From contig NC_134277.1 in assembly GCF_949628215.1 (NCBI RefSeq), forward strand, positions 1,514,983-1,578,982: a stretch of 64,000 bases of DNA, given 5' to 3'. Below, in pieces: positions 44,950 to 55,619 of this stretch. Every line of letters starts with the position of its first letter. Within the stretch, counting starts at the first letter, position 1. The notes beneath the pieces are model-generated. The model did not search any database, was not told where the DNA came from, and was given only the letters and a program-made list of their open reading frames with translations. The DNA comes from Phalacrocorax aristotelis. Taxonomy: Eukaryota; Chordata; Aves; Suliformes; Phalacrocoracidae. The translations under genes and the position numbers were made by a program.

Positions 44950-47300
44950 TTTTTTTTATAGAGTTAATAAGGTTGGAAAAGGCCTGTGATATCATTGAGT
45001 CCAATCATCAACCCAACACTACCGTGCCTCCTAAAGCACGTCCTAAAGTGCCACATACACGCATCTTTTGAATGCCTCCAGGGAGGGCAACTGCCCCACC
45101 TCTCTGGACAGCCTGTTCCAATACCTGACGACTCTTCGGGTAAAGAAATTTTTCCTAATACCCTATCTGATCATTCCCTGATGGAACTCGACACCATTTC
45201 CTCTTGTCCAATCGCTAGCTCTTTGGGAAAAGGAACCTACACCCAGTTTACTACAACCTCCTCTGAGCCTCCTCTTCTGCAGACTTAAACAACCCCAGTT
45301 CCCTCAGCCGCTCTTCATAAGACTTGTTTTCCAGACCCTTCCCCAAGCTTTGTTGCCCTTCTCTGGACATACTCCAACTACTCACTGTCCTTTTTGTACT
45401 GAAGGGCCCGAAAGGGAACACGATACTCAAGGTGCGGCCTCACCAGTGCCAAGTCAGGGGTACAATCACTTCCCTACTCCTGCTGGCCACGCTATTTCTG
45501 ATACAAGGCAGGACCCCATCGGCCTCCTTGCCAACCCAGGCAGACCACCGCCTCACGTTCAGCCGGCTGTCAAACGGCACCCCCGGGTCCTTCTCTGCCG
45601 CACAGTTTTCCAGCCGCTCTTCCCCAAGCCTGTAGCATTGCATAGGGTCGTTGTGACCCGAGCACAGGACCCGGCACTCAGCCTTGTTAATTCTCATAGA
45701 GTTGACGTCAGGCCATGGGTCCAGCCTGTCCAGATCCCTCTGCAGAGCCTTTCTGCCCTCAAGCAGATGAACACTCCCGGCCAGCTTGGTATCATCTGCA
45801 AACTTACTGAAGGCACACTGTCCCCTCATTCAGATCATTGATATAGACATGGAACAAGACTAGTCCTAAAGTTGACCCCTGGGGAACAGCGCTCATGACC
45901 AGCCACAAATTTGGTTTAACCTCTGTCACCACTACTCTTTGGGCTCAGCCATCCAGCTAGTTTTGTACTCAAAGAGTACACCTGTCCGAGCTAGGAACCA
46001 CCAGCTTCTCCAGGAGAATGCTGTGGGAGACAGTGTCAAAGGCTTTACTGAAGTACAGGTAGCTAACATCCACGGCCCTTCCCTCATCCACTAGGTGGGT
46101 CACCTGGTCATAGAAGGAGACTGGGTTGGTCAGGCAGAACCTGCGGTGTCTGGGCCTGATCCCCTGGTCATCCTGTACATGCCTGGTGAGCACACTGAAG
46201 GTGAACCATTACTACCCTGGTGATAAACAGCCAGTCTACTAGAGACTGAGGCCAAGAAGGCATCAAGTACCTCAGTCTAGTCCTCAGTGGCAGCATTCCC
46301 CACCCCGGCCCCCAGTAGAGGCTTGAGATTCTCTTTGGCTCTCTTTCTGTTAGCATAGATGTAAAAGCATGTTCTGTCATCTCTAACAACAGTGGCCAGT
46401 TGAGTTCTAGCTGGGCTTTTGCCTTCCTGGTTTGCTGTCCGATTGGCATAACAAGCTCTGTGTTCTGTTCCTGACTTGCCTACCCATTCTTCAAAAGCAG
46501 TAAACTCTCCTTCCCCCTCCCCCGCCGCCCCGAGCCACCGCAAAAGCTCTCTGTTCAGCCAGGCCTGTCATCCTCCTGCCCGTTTGTCTTACTGCACACA
46601 GGGACAACCTGGTTCTGCACCTTCCAGATTTCCTTCTTCAACGTCCAGCCTTCCAGGACCCCTTAGCCCTTCAGGACTTCCTCCCAAGGAACCCTTTCAA
46701 CCAGTGTCCCGAAGAGTCCAAAGCCTGCCCTCCGCAAGTCCACAGTATAGGTTTTGCCAGCCCCCCTTTCTTATTTTGCCAGGCGTCAGGAATTCTATCA
46801 GGGTGCAGTCGCTAGGCACAAAATGCCTTCCAACCCCCACATCTCCCACCAGTCCTTCTGTTTCTAAAGAGCAGGTCAGTCGAGGCACCTCCCCAGTAGG
46901 CTCATTTACCAGCTGCATCAGGAAGTTACCTTCCACGTGCTCCATGAACCTCCTAGACAATTTCCTCTGCTGCGTTTTCTTTCCAGCAGACATCTGGTAA
47001 GTTCAAGTGCTCCATGAGAATAAGGGGTAGCAACTGGGAGAGTTCTGCCAGCTGCCTGTAGAATTCTTCAGCTACTTCTTCATTGCAGTCAGGTGGTCTA
47101 CAGCAGACCCCCAGCTGGATATCTGCCTCGTTGGCCTTTCCCCTCATCCTTACCCATAAGTCATCAACCTCATCCTCCCAATCATTGAGCCCTCTACAAC
47201 CAAAACACTACCTAACATACAGAGCCACCCCACCACATCTCCTTCCTTGCCTAACCCTTCGTAAGAGATTAGAGCCATCCATCGCAGCACTCGAATTGTA
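44950..47300 (-). mobile_element. CR1 LINE, about 2.35 kb, endonuclease to 3' end
   Basis: The left edge is the CR1 3' end in reverse ('aggttggaaaaggcctgtga'). Reading the minus strand from the right, GRRCGGVALYVR (about 47250) and IQLGVCCRPPDCNEEVAEEF (about 47120) belong to the endonuclease. RTCFYIYANRKRAKENLKPL (about 46360) is the linker, SYLYFSKAFDTVSHSILLEK (about 46030) carries the reverse transcriptase FxxAFDTV motif, and [20 protein letters not shown] (about 45800) carries the catalytic FADDTK motif. Frameshifts separate the pieces. It is the longest CR1 in the window and is inactive. Confidence 0.94.
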
Positions 47301-47344
47301 TGAGGCATCCCACTGCATCTGGTGAGAAACTGTACTAGGAGCAG

Positions 47345-47718
47345 CTAAAGTCACTTGGTTTATTAAGCCTAGAGACAGGGAGACCTCATCTCCGTCTGCA
47401 GCTTCCTCACAAGGGGTGGAGGAGGCGCAGGTGCCGATCATTTTTCTCCAGTGACCAATAATAGGACCTGAGGGAACGGCAGGAGGACGGTCCAGGGGAG
47501 GTTTAGGGTGGGTATTGGGAAAAGTTTTTTCACTCAGAGGGCCACGGAACAGGCTCCCCAGGGAAGCAGGCACAGCGCCAAGCCTGACAATAATCAAGTA
47601 GCACTAGGGCAACACCATCAGAGGCATGGGGTGAATTTGGGGTTGTCCTGTGCAGGGAAAGGAGTTGGACTCTAATCCTCGTGGGTCCCTTCTGACCCAG
47701 AACGTTCTACGATTCTGC
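47345..47718 (+). mobile_element. CR1 LINE 3' part, sense
   Basis: From 'tggtttattaagcctagaga' to 'cccagaacgttctacgattctg' this is a + strand CR1 3' region, including 'ggagttggactctaatcctcgtgg'-like sequence. It meets the minus-strand CR1 at about 47300-47345 in a 5'-to-5' arrangement. Confidence 0.85.
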
Positions 47719-47989
47719 AATGTCTGCAACAGCAAGAAAATCAAAGCTATCCCGCTGCACAACAGCTTCTATCTCCTGCCTTACGGCATCTATGCTGCGT
47801 GCATCGGGGTAGACCTGCTCAAGGTGGGATATTGATTTCACCCTCGAGCTCAGCATGCTGCCCCTAGGCTCTTCTTTAGCGAGCCTGGCTATATCACTTC
47901 CCCTCCAAGTCTCCCTTAAAGCCGCCTCCCCGAGCCCTGCAAATTCCCAAGGAAGAATGCTTTTCCCCCTTTGAGATAGCTGAACTCCT
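47719..47989. other. Short spacer, not identified
   Basis: An open stretch on the + strand (up to 47835) reads CNVCNSKKIKAIPLHNSFYL and LPYGIYAACIGVDLLKVGY. I cannot assign it to any family. It may be leftover retroelement sequence. Confidence 0.35.
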
Positions 47990-50700
47990 TATTCAATCCC
48001 TTTTAATTTTTTTCCAGTGGTACCCTAACCACCCTTGCGTTTATTGTGTTCTTTTTGTGTACTATTATCACCTTTACTGTGGTCATTTGTTCATTTTCAG
48101 CTCTTTCCTTAGCACCATCGCTTTTAAAATTTTATGTCTGTGTTTTATTTCTATTACTATTTTTTAGTTGTTATTGTCTCTTAATCCCTTGGCTTTTAAA
48201 CTTTCCTACTTTTGTCTCGTTCACCGGTGTTACTTCTCAATTATTTTTCATAGCGCTCTCGCTTTTTACATTTCCTTTTCACGTCTGTTTTGGGTCACTG
48301 TCCTTATTGCATAAGATTGTCTTTATTTCCTAATACGCACTGCTGGCTAGGCTTTCTTTCTACAGCAACCTCAGTTCTCTTTGCTGTCTTTGCAAAATTA
48401 TTTCTCATCTCTCTTTAGCGCCCTCGCTTTTTCCATTTCCTTTCTACCTCCCTTCTATGTTACCGTCTCTATTTTAATTTTAATTTTTTCTTTTATTTCC
48501 CTATAAGTCCTTCCTTTTTAAATGTTATTTATAAGTTAACTCTCATTCCTTTGGAAGTTTTAAAAAAGTTATTTCTTCTATTTCACTAATGACCTTGCTT
48601 TTTCCACTTACTTTCTACATTTCCATTTTACTTGACCGTTGCTATTTTTAATTTTTTTCCTCATTTCTTGAATCGTATTTTCCTCTAAAATTTTGTACAA
48701 TTTTATCTAGTGTCTTTATGTTTTAGTTATTTCTTGTCCTTAGTAGCAGTACCTTTGCTTTTATAATATTTTTCTATTTTCCATCCCCATTATTAATAGT
48801 TTGCTCTAGGTTTCCCTAATCCCTGTCACTTTTTAGATTTCTTCCTTTAGCCCGTTTCCTGTGCTTATTTTGCTCTGTTTTCTTTCAAGTATGTGTCTTC
48901 CCTTAACACCATCACTTCACCAGTTTTCTTCATCCATCTGTTTGCTGTCCCTATGTGTTAAATTTTATCTTTATTTCCATAATCCCCCTTGCTTTTTAAA
49001 CCTTTTCTATGCCAATTTTTTCTCCCTTTGCTGTCTTTTAAAAATTATTTCTTCTCTTCCCTTAGCATCACAGCTTTTAAAATTTGCTGTCTCTTTTAGA
49101 TGGCTGTCGCTATCTATTTTTGCCCTTCCTTTTCCTAATCTCTTGCTTCCTAAATGTTCTGTCTACTTTTATTCCCTTTGCTGTTTCTCAGAATTATTTC
49201 TTGTCTTTCATTAGTACCGCTGCATTTTAACTTTCTTTCCGCTCCCGTTTCAGTTTCCTGTCCGTCTTTTCATTTTTCTCTTTGTTTTTCTAACCGCCCG
49301 CACTTGATTTTTTTTTTTCCCTACATCTCCAAGTCACTTGGCCTTTGGTGTTTTATGTTTTTCCCTATTTCTTTACTATCAGTTTTTAACTCCTCTGCCT
49401 AATGTTATCCATTGGCTGTATTAACACTTGAATCATTTCTTGTCTTTTGTTAGTGTCACAGCTTTTAAAATGTCTTCTTTTACCTCATAGGCCTTTTACC
49501 TCACCGTCTTAGACGTTCCCCAGCAGCACATTGTTGTCGCAATCGCACCTCTCCAAGACATCTGTTCCCAAAGAAGAGCAATCTTTTTCTTTTCTATGCC
49601 ATCTAGGATGCCTCCCGAGACCTTCTCTGTGCTCCACAGCATTTTGGTAGCATTTACTCTCCTTTTCAATCTCTTATCCCGCGAGCCTTTCGTGACCCCT
49701 CCGCTCCCAGTCACCGTGTGTCCAGAGAGCCCCTTTTCATCCCACAACCCTGTTTTAGCTCAGTAGCGGACTTTGGTCTTCCCTTGTTATCTCTGAACCC
49801 AGTCGTTGGGTTTGCTTGTGCTTCGGAGCACTCTTAGCATACCGTCTGCTGACTACGGTACCTCCAGCCGGTCCCCAGCTCCTGAGGAGATCTGTAATCT
49901 GGTCACACCCCTCCAGACTGTATCCTCGTTTCCCAGAGCATTCTTTTGTCCCTGCGCCTCATCCAGGACCCCTCAGGGCACCGCAACACCTACTGGCCCC
50001 TTTGAGGTCGCATTCTGCGCGCTTTTAGCTTTGCCGTGGCACTCACACCCCTCTCTCACCATCTGAAGATTTCCTGAGTCTGTATATGCTGCGCACAGCA
50101 GTCATTCTGTCCTTTCTTCCTTCTGTTTGTGCCTCTATTTGTTCCCTGGCTTTCTCATGTTGCGTTTACTGAACTCAGATGCCCTCTGGATGTAATTGTC
50201 ACATCCCCAAATACTTTTCTGTCTCTCTGCCTTCCTCAGGACATCTTCTATCCTAGTCACAGTCCTTTCCTAGACTCTCCTCAGGCTCCAGCTCCAAGGC
50301 TGCTTTGGTGTCTTGGACTCCTCTGCTCCGTTTGCTGAGTTCCCACAAGACATCCCCTCATAGAGATAGCCCAGGACCCTGTTCTAGCTCAGAAGGGCAC
50401 TTTTCACCCCTCTTTACCCTCCAGCTCTATTCCTGAGTCGGCATCTGTTACCCCGATCACTTTTTTCTTTCCTCAATTCTTTGCCGCCCCCCGTTCCAGC
50501 TCCCCCGAGAATATCTGTTAGTTTGGTGAATTCCCTTTTGAGCTTCCTGCATTCTCACCACTGCTTTAGTTTCTCTGGTCCATTAGAAACTATTCCTATC
50601 CCTGTGACAACGCCTCTTGTTCTGCCAGAACCTTTCCTAAAGCCATCTTTGTACTCCGCAGTAATTAATTTGTTTTCTGTCTTATAGTATGTTTCTCTTT
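47990..50700. repeat. Pyrimidine-strand repeat block 4
   Basis: The left half (to about 49490) is T-rich pyrimidine sequence with a loosely periodic phrase 'cttttaaaatttt...tttctatttcc'. The right half is C/T-rich with phrases like 'cctcaggacatcttctatcc' and 'agctcctgaggagatctgta', which recur about every 150-200 bp. No gene is evident and all frames are composition-driven. Confidence 0.75.
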
Positions 50701-52109
50701 GGTATCTGGTACCCCAAAAATGTCTACGGGTGGCTCTGATCTTCTCTTGAGATTATTGGAGAATCAATAGCCTGGATCTATTTTTAGCAACACACGTCTC
50801 AATGAGTTTTTATTGCACTTCCCCATTTATTCTTTATTTAGCTGCTTATATGCTCATTAGGACACTTCATATAACTTTTGATACCATTCCTGTATTTCCC
50901 TTTTGTAATTTTTGTCCTTTGAGACTGCTACCAGTCTCTTAAGGAAATCAGAGTGTCAAAATTACTCTGAATTATCAGTGATTTATAGAAAATAATTTCA
51001 TTTGAACCAGAGATTTAATTCACTTTGCCATTCAGTCATATCTAGACTATAGCTCTGCTAGTATGTAGATAGTATGTGTGGTTTTGCTAGAAATGAACCA
51101 TAATTGTATAACTCTTCTGTTTTACAGAAAAGTAAAACATACAACTAATGGTCATAATAGTGCTATTATAATCCAGGAGCTGCTCTTCTATATAAATTAG
51201 TAAGACATGGTTTTTCCCTGTATACATCCCAGGAAAATGAAGTTTAATTTCTTACCTGGCCACAGTGCTGATGCAATACATGTAGGTGAAGAAAAACAAA
51301 TAGTAGTACAACTAAGAACCACTCTTTTTGTCTTCTTCCATACTGTTAAAATAAAGCACTTGAGAAAACTCCCTGCTGTTCCTTCAGCTGCCTTTATACC
51401 CTGTGGTGGTTCACCCCTCCCCTTTCCCAGGTGATTGTGGGAAGGGTGGTGGGCAGGGCCCAGGGTATATGAGCCACAGCCTCTGGTGAGGGAGCTCCCT
51501 TCCCTCCTGGGTTTCTCCAGTGTGGGTGCTTTGGTGTTCCTGTACTTAATTGTAAGTTTTGAGCTGTTTGAATATTTTTAGATAGGTATGTTTTGACATT
51601 TAAAGAAATGCAGATGCTTGTGAGAGGTAAGGCTTTTAGAACTCAATAAGGGTTGGTGGCATTTAAATTTGAAAGATCATTTGTGTCTAAACTTATATGT
51701 TTTTCCTTATCTAATACTGCATTGGAGGTTCAGGTGTGGTAAGATGGCTTGATAGTATGTTGTTCTGTTATTATTTTCTTTTTAGCTTTGAGTATGTTTC
51801 TTTTTATTATTGGAATTCTCAACTTTATTGAATCTTAAAATTATTTTCATAAACTCTCTTGTGTAATCTAGAAGGTGTTGACATTAACTGTTAAGGGTAT
51901 TGATAAGATGTGGTAGGGGTTAGGGTGAGTGTTCTGTATGCATTTATGTATGGGAATTTATATATGCTGTTTCTTTAAGAAAAGAAGAGCAATACAAGTG
52001 TATAGTTAATATCAATAGACTTCTGTAAAACCCTGTGTAGGCTTGTGCAGAGCCAATAGCCAAAAGCAATGGGAAAGGTCAGTAACTTTAGTAGTATTTT
52101 GTAGATGTT
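50701..52109. other. AT-rich spacer with a possible LTR remnant
   Basis: Mostly AT-rich sequence with no gene. At about 51400-51560, 'ctgtggtggttcacccctcc', 'cccagggtatatgagccaca' and 'tctccagtgtgggtgctttg' suggest the U3 and TATA region of a decayed LTR. No ends or target duplication can be seen. Confidence 0.35.
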
Positions 52110-55062
52110 AAGAAGATGACTGTAGCTGGCAGCTAGAGTGCTAGCTGAGAGTACATGCTAACGGTCTTCAGGTTTGTACGTGTATAGGGTGTAATGCTTG
52201 AGTTAACGTATGTCCTTTAATGGCAGGTGGTAGTTGGGCTCTACGTGGTATTCCTACATAGGAGCAAGACCTATGGATCGTTTAAGCTATTGCTGTGCAT
52301 CCAGGTGACTTCTACCATGTCCTTTTTTTCCAGAGGCAGAGGAGGAGTTGTTCAGGGTGACATAGGAAAGCCGGGGAAATGCTGTAAGAAGGTAGGCCAC
52401 TGTGTGGTATATAGAAGGAAGATGTGACTGACGGCTGAATGACTCTGCAGTGTGTTTTGGGGGGGTTAGAAGGCAGTAAGGAATGAGCCAAGTGTGAGCT
52501 GGACACAGGAGGGGAGTTGAGCTAGGTGATTGGTGTGCTGAAGTAGCGGTTCTTTCTGAGGTGTTGTGTTGATAGCGAAGGTAAAAGTGACCTCTGTTAC
52601 TTGTGTGTTACAGATGATGGGTGAGCCTCAAAGTGGCAGCTGGAACTGACAGAGGCTGGGCAGGCAAGCTGTCAAAGAAAAGATGTGTGAGAATGGGATT
52701 CGGCGTGGGTAGGTTGCTGTTCTGGGTAATATCGTAGCATGTATCTTCTTAAGTTTTTGCACATGTTCCATGTAGGCTTTGCAGGAGAGACAGTGTGGTG
52801 ATGAGACTTCAGAGAAGGCTATGGTGAGCGGTGACGGGTGGGCTGAAGTGTAGCGATTCGTCCTGAGGTGTCGCGTTGCAGGCGGTTGTGAGCAACATGC
52901 GTTTGGCTCTTGCAGGTGGTGGGCGAGCCTCAAGATGGCAACCGGATCTGATGGAGGCCAGGCAGGTGAGCTGCCGAGGAAAAGGTGCGTGTCTGAGAAG
53001 GGGGGGTTTGTGCGGGTATCCTGAGACTCCCGCAGCACCTGAGCTGGTCCTTTTTTGCTTGGGTTCTTGCAGGTGCCGCACGCAGGCTTCAGAGGGGAGA
53101 CGCCGCATGCCGACGAGAGGTCCGAGGGGTGAGGGGCTTGAAGGCCGGGCTGTTGCTTGAGAGCAAGGTGTCGTACGGCCACTCAATTGAAGCATTTGTC
53201 TCTGGCTTTGCAGTTTGTGCGCCGGCTGCCTTTGGGCCTGGATGCGCGTTTGAGGTGAGCTGGGTCGCAGAGGGGAGGGGCGTGGGGCTGGTGTGGTTCA
53301 TTCTTCCTTTTTTGGCGGAGCGACGGTAACTTTGTGTATCCTGTGGTATCTCTAGGGGCCGCAGGGGATGGCATTCGTCCTCGTCCGGAATGGGCACGGA
53401 GCAGCCGGGTGCGCGTGAGGTGGGGGACATTGCGGGGGTAGGTCCTTGTTGAGTGATGGGATGCTGACTGACAGGGCGGTGTGTGTATTTTTGTTGTTTT
53501 TGTTTAGATGATGAAAAGGCACCTGGCACTTGGAGGACCGATGCAGTGGGCTGCCTGTGCGCTTGTTCTTCTGAAGGATGGGTGGACCGGGACTCTGGGC
53601 CCCTTGAAAGCTAAGTTGAGGCAACGGTGCTGAGGAAGGGGTTGGGGGAGGGAGGGGTTTTAAGGATGGTGCAGCGGAGCGGGCTGTCTGGGAAGCAGTC
53701 CCCTTTGAGAGCAGGGAAAAGGAGCAGGTTCCTCTTCAATGTGACAGGAACGTGTGCCGGGCAGGGCGGTTCCAGGCTGTGTGCGTTATTGTGCAGTGTG
53801 TGTGTTTGGTGTTGGGTGTCTCTGACCTTCCTCGGGTCTCGGTTGCTCTCTTTGTTCCGTAGGATCGAGGCAGGTGCCTCGGCAGCGTTAGTAGGGCCCG
53901 GCGAGGCCCTAGTCGTGGGCTCGGCGCCCATCGGGCGCCTCTCTTTTGGCGTCGCAAGCTTCAGGCGTGGATCGGTCTGGCGTCTCGGATGGTTCTGGCC
54001 GGTGGTCTTGTGCCGCACCGTTCCCGGCCGCGTGAGCGGCTCTGCTCGCTAGCTGTTGCTTTTAGGGACTGGCACTTCTTCCTTGCATCTTCAGGGGCTG
54101 AGGTCTTGAAGGCGGGCTGCTTGCGCATCCATCTTCTCAGTTTTGAGAGGAAGCGCTTGTCCCCGCCCACAAAGGTCTCGTCGTTTTCTGGCGTGGCGCT
54201 AGGAGCACGCTAGGGTTCTGCGCGTGCTCTTACCGGATGGAGGTTTTCTGTACATGCGTCGTTGCTCTCACCGAGCGACTTGGCTTGTTTTTTGCGGCGC
54301 GTTGTTGTTGGCATTCTGTGTAGGGTTCATCTGTGGTTGTGGTGTCTTGGCTTGGAGCCGCCCTGCCCGGGGGTGTCGAGTCAGGGCAAGGTGGCACAGG
54401 AGCGATGAGAGGCTATGGCTTATGTGTCAAAGTGCCTTGCTGCTTTGGGGGAAAAGATGTATGGCCCTTTTAGATTGAGCGGCCGTTGTCAGTGGGTGAG
54501 AAAAAGAATTCCCACGGTGTTTTGTGGCCTCCCAGGGGATGACGGTAGCTGTCTGGGAGAGGGAGCTCCTGCTTCAGCGGAGCAAAGAGCATCTCAAGGG
54601 CGTTCCGGCTTGGATGTGGGTCGGGCGTAATGCTTGGTTTACGGTGTTTAGATGGCAGAGTAGGCCTAGCTGGGCTCTCGATGGGCTTGCTACCTGGGAA
54701 CAAGGCCTGTGGAATGGCTAAGCTATTGCTGTTCATTGAGGGGACTTGTTTGATATTTTTGCAGATGCCGAGGGAGGAGTCGTGCAGGGCGACGGAGGAG
54801 GGCCGAGGATAGCGCTGTAAGCAGGTGAGTTGGTGCGTGGTGTATGTAGAGGGAAGTGGTGACTGATGGCCCTGTGAGTGCAATATGGCATTAATATTTG
54901 AGGGTGCATGTGGTGCGCCAAGCGGGATCCGGGCACCGGAGGGGAACTGCACGGGGTGAGCAATGTTAGGTGCGCTGAAGTAGCGATGTGTCTCTTTGGG
55001 GCTTTGCAGTTAGAGTCATGAACAACCCATGTTTGGCTCTTGCAGGTGGTGGTCAAGCTTGA
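52110..55062 (+). repeat. Macrosatellite array B, left part
   Basis: At least one and a half units are present. Landmarks are 'cagctagagtgctagctgag' (52130), 'tgctgaagtagcggttcttt' (52538) and the 'cttgcaggtgccgcacgcag' acceptor-like site (53065). Next are 'tttgaggtgagctgggtcgc' (53247), 'gatgaaaaggcacctggcac' (53510), 'aggatcgaggcaggtgcctc' (53861), 'gtgagttggtgcgtggtgta' (54826) and 'tggctcttgcaggtggtggt' (55033). Several modules begin with a pyrimidine tract plus AG and end with GAG|GTGAG, like exons. The provirus interrupts the array. Confidence 0.88.
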
Positions 55063-55067
55063 ACATG

Positions 55068-55553
55068 TGTGCTGGTTTTGGCTGAGAAGGGGTTAATTCT
55101 CCTCACTGTGGGGGTCAGCTACCTTTCCAGCTTCCCGCGCTCTGCCGCGTGGCGTGGCAGGGGGGGCTGGGAGGGGCAGGGCCATGGTGGGGGCGGCTGA
55201 CCCCGACTGGCCAATGGCAGGTTCATTCCATACCATGTGACACCATGACCAGTATATTGAGGGGGGGCAGTGGCGGCGCGGCGTCGGGTCGGCGGGCGGC
55301 GAGCGGCTGCGGCGCGTGCGGTTTGTTCCGGCGGTTCGTTCCCCCTCTCCCCTCCCTTCCCCCTGCCCCGGGGCTTTGCGGCTCTCGTTGTTCTCCTTTA
55401 CATTGCATTTCTACTGTTGTTTCTTTTAATTTTCATTATTAAACTGTTCTTATCCCAACCCACGAGCGTTACCCTTCTGATTCTCTCCCCCATCTACCGG
55501 TGGGGGAGTGAGCGAGCGACTGTGTGGGGCTGAGCTGCCGCTAAACCACGACA
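55068..55553 (+). mobile_element. 5' LTR of the provirus
   Basis: It runs from TGTGCTGG to CACGACA. It contains a CCAAT box (ggccaatggc at about 55209), a TATA-like 'agtatattga' at 55251-55260, and an ATTAAA polyadenylation signal at 55438-55443 followed by 'ctgttcttatcccaaccca'. The U3 has a GC-rich stretch after the TATA-like box, 11 bp shorter than in the 3' LTR. Confidence 0.95.
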
Positions 55554-55561
55554 GTCTTTTT

Positions 55562-55579
55562 TGGCGCCCAACGTGGGGC
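55562..55579 (+). promoter_or_regulatory. Primer binding site, tRNA-Lys type
   Basis: Eight bases after the 5' LTR, TGGCGCCCAACGTGGGGC is complementary to the 3' end of the cellular tRNA-Lys with the CUU anticodon (the Lys1,2 type). It starts reverse transcription. A Lys primer is characteristic of ERV-K and lentiviruses, whereas mammalian ERV-L is named for a leucine primer. Confidence 0.9.
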
Positions 55580-55619
55580 TCAAGGGTTGGAGATAACAAC
55601 AGCTGCTGGTCCCAGCACC

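Noticed and set aside
55587..55619. Gag starting at the first codon of the open frame (TTG at 55587)
   Set aside because: There is no ATG before 55620, and 55620 has a good initiation context, so the upstream 11 codons are probably leader.
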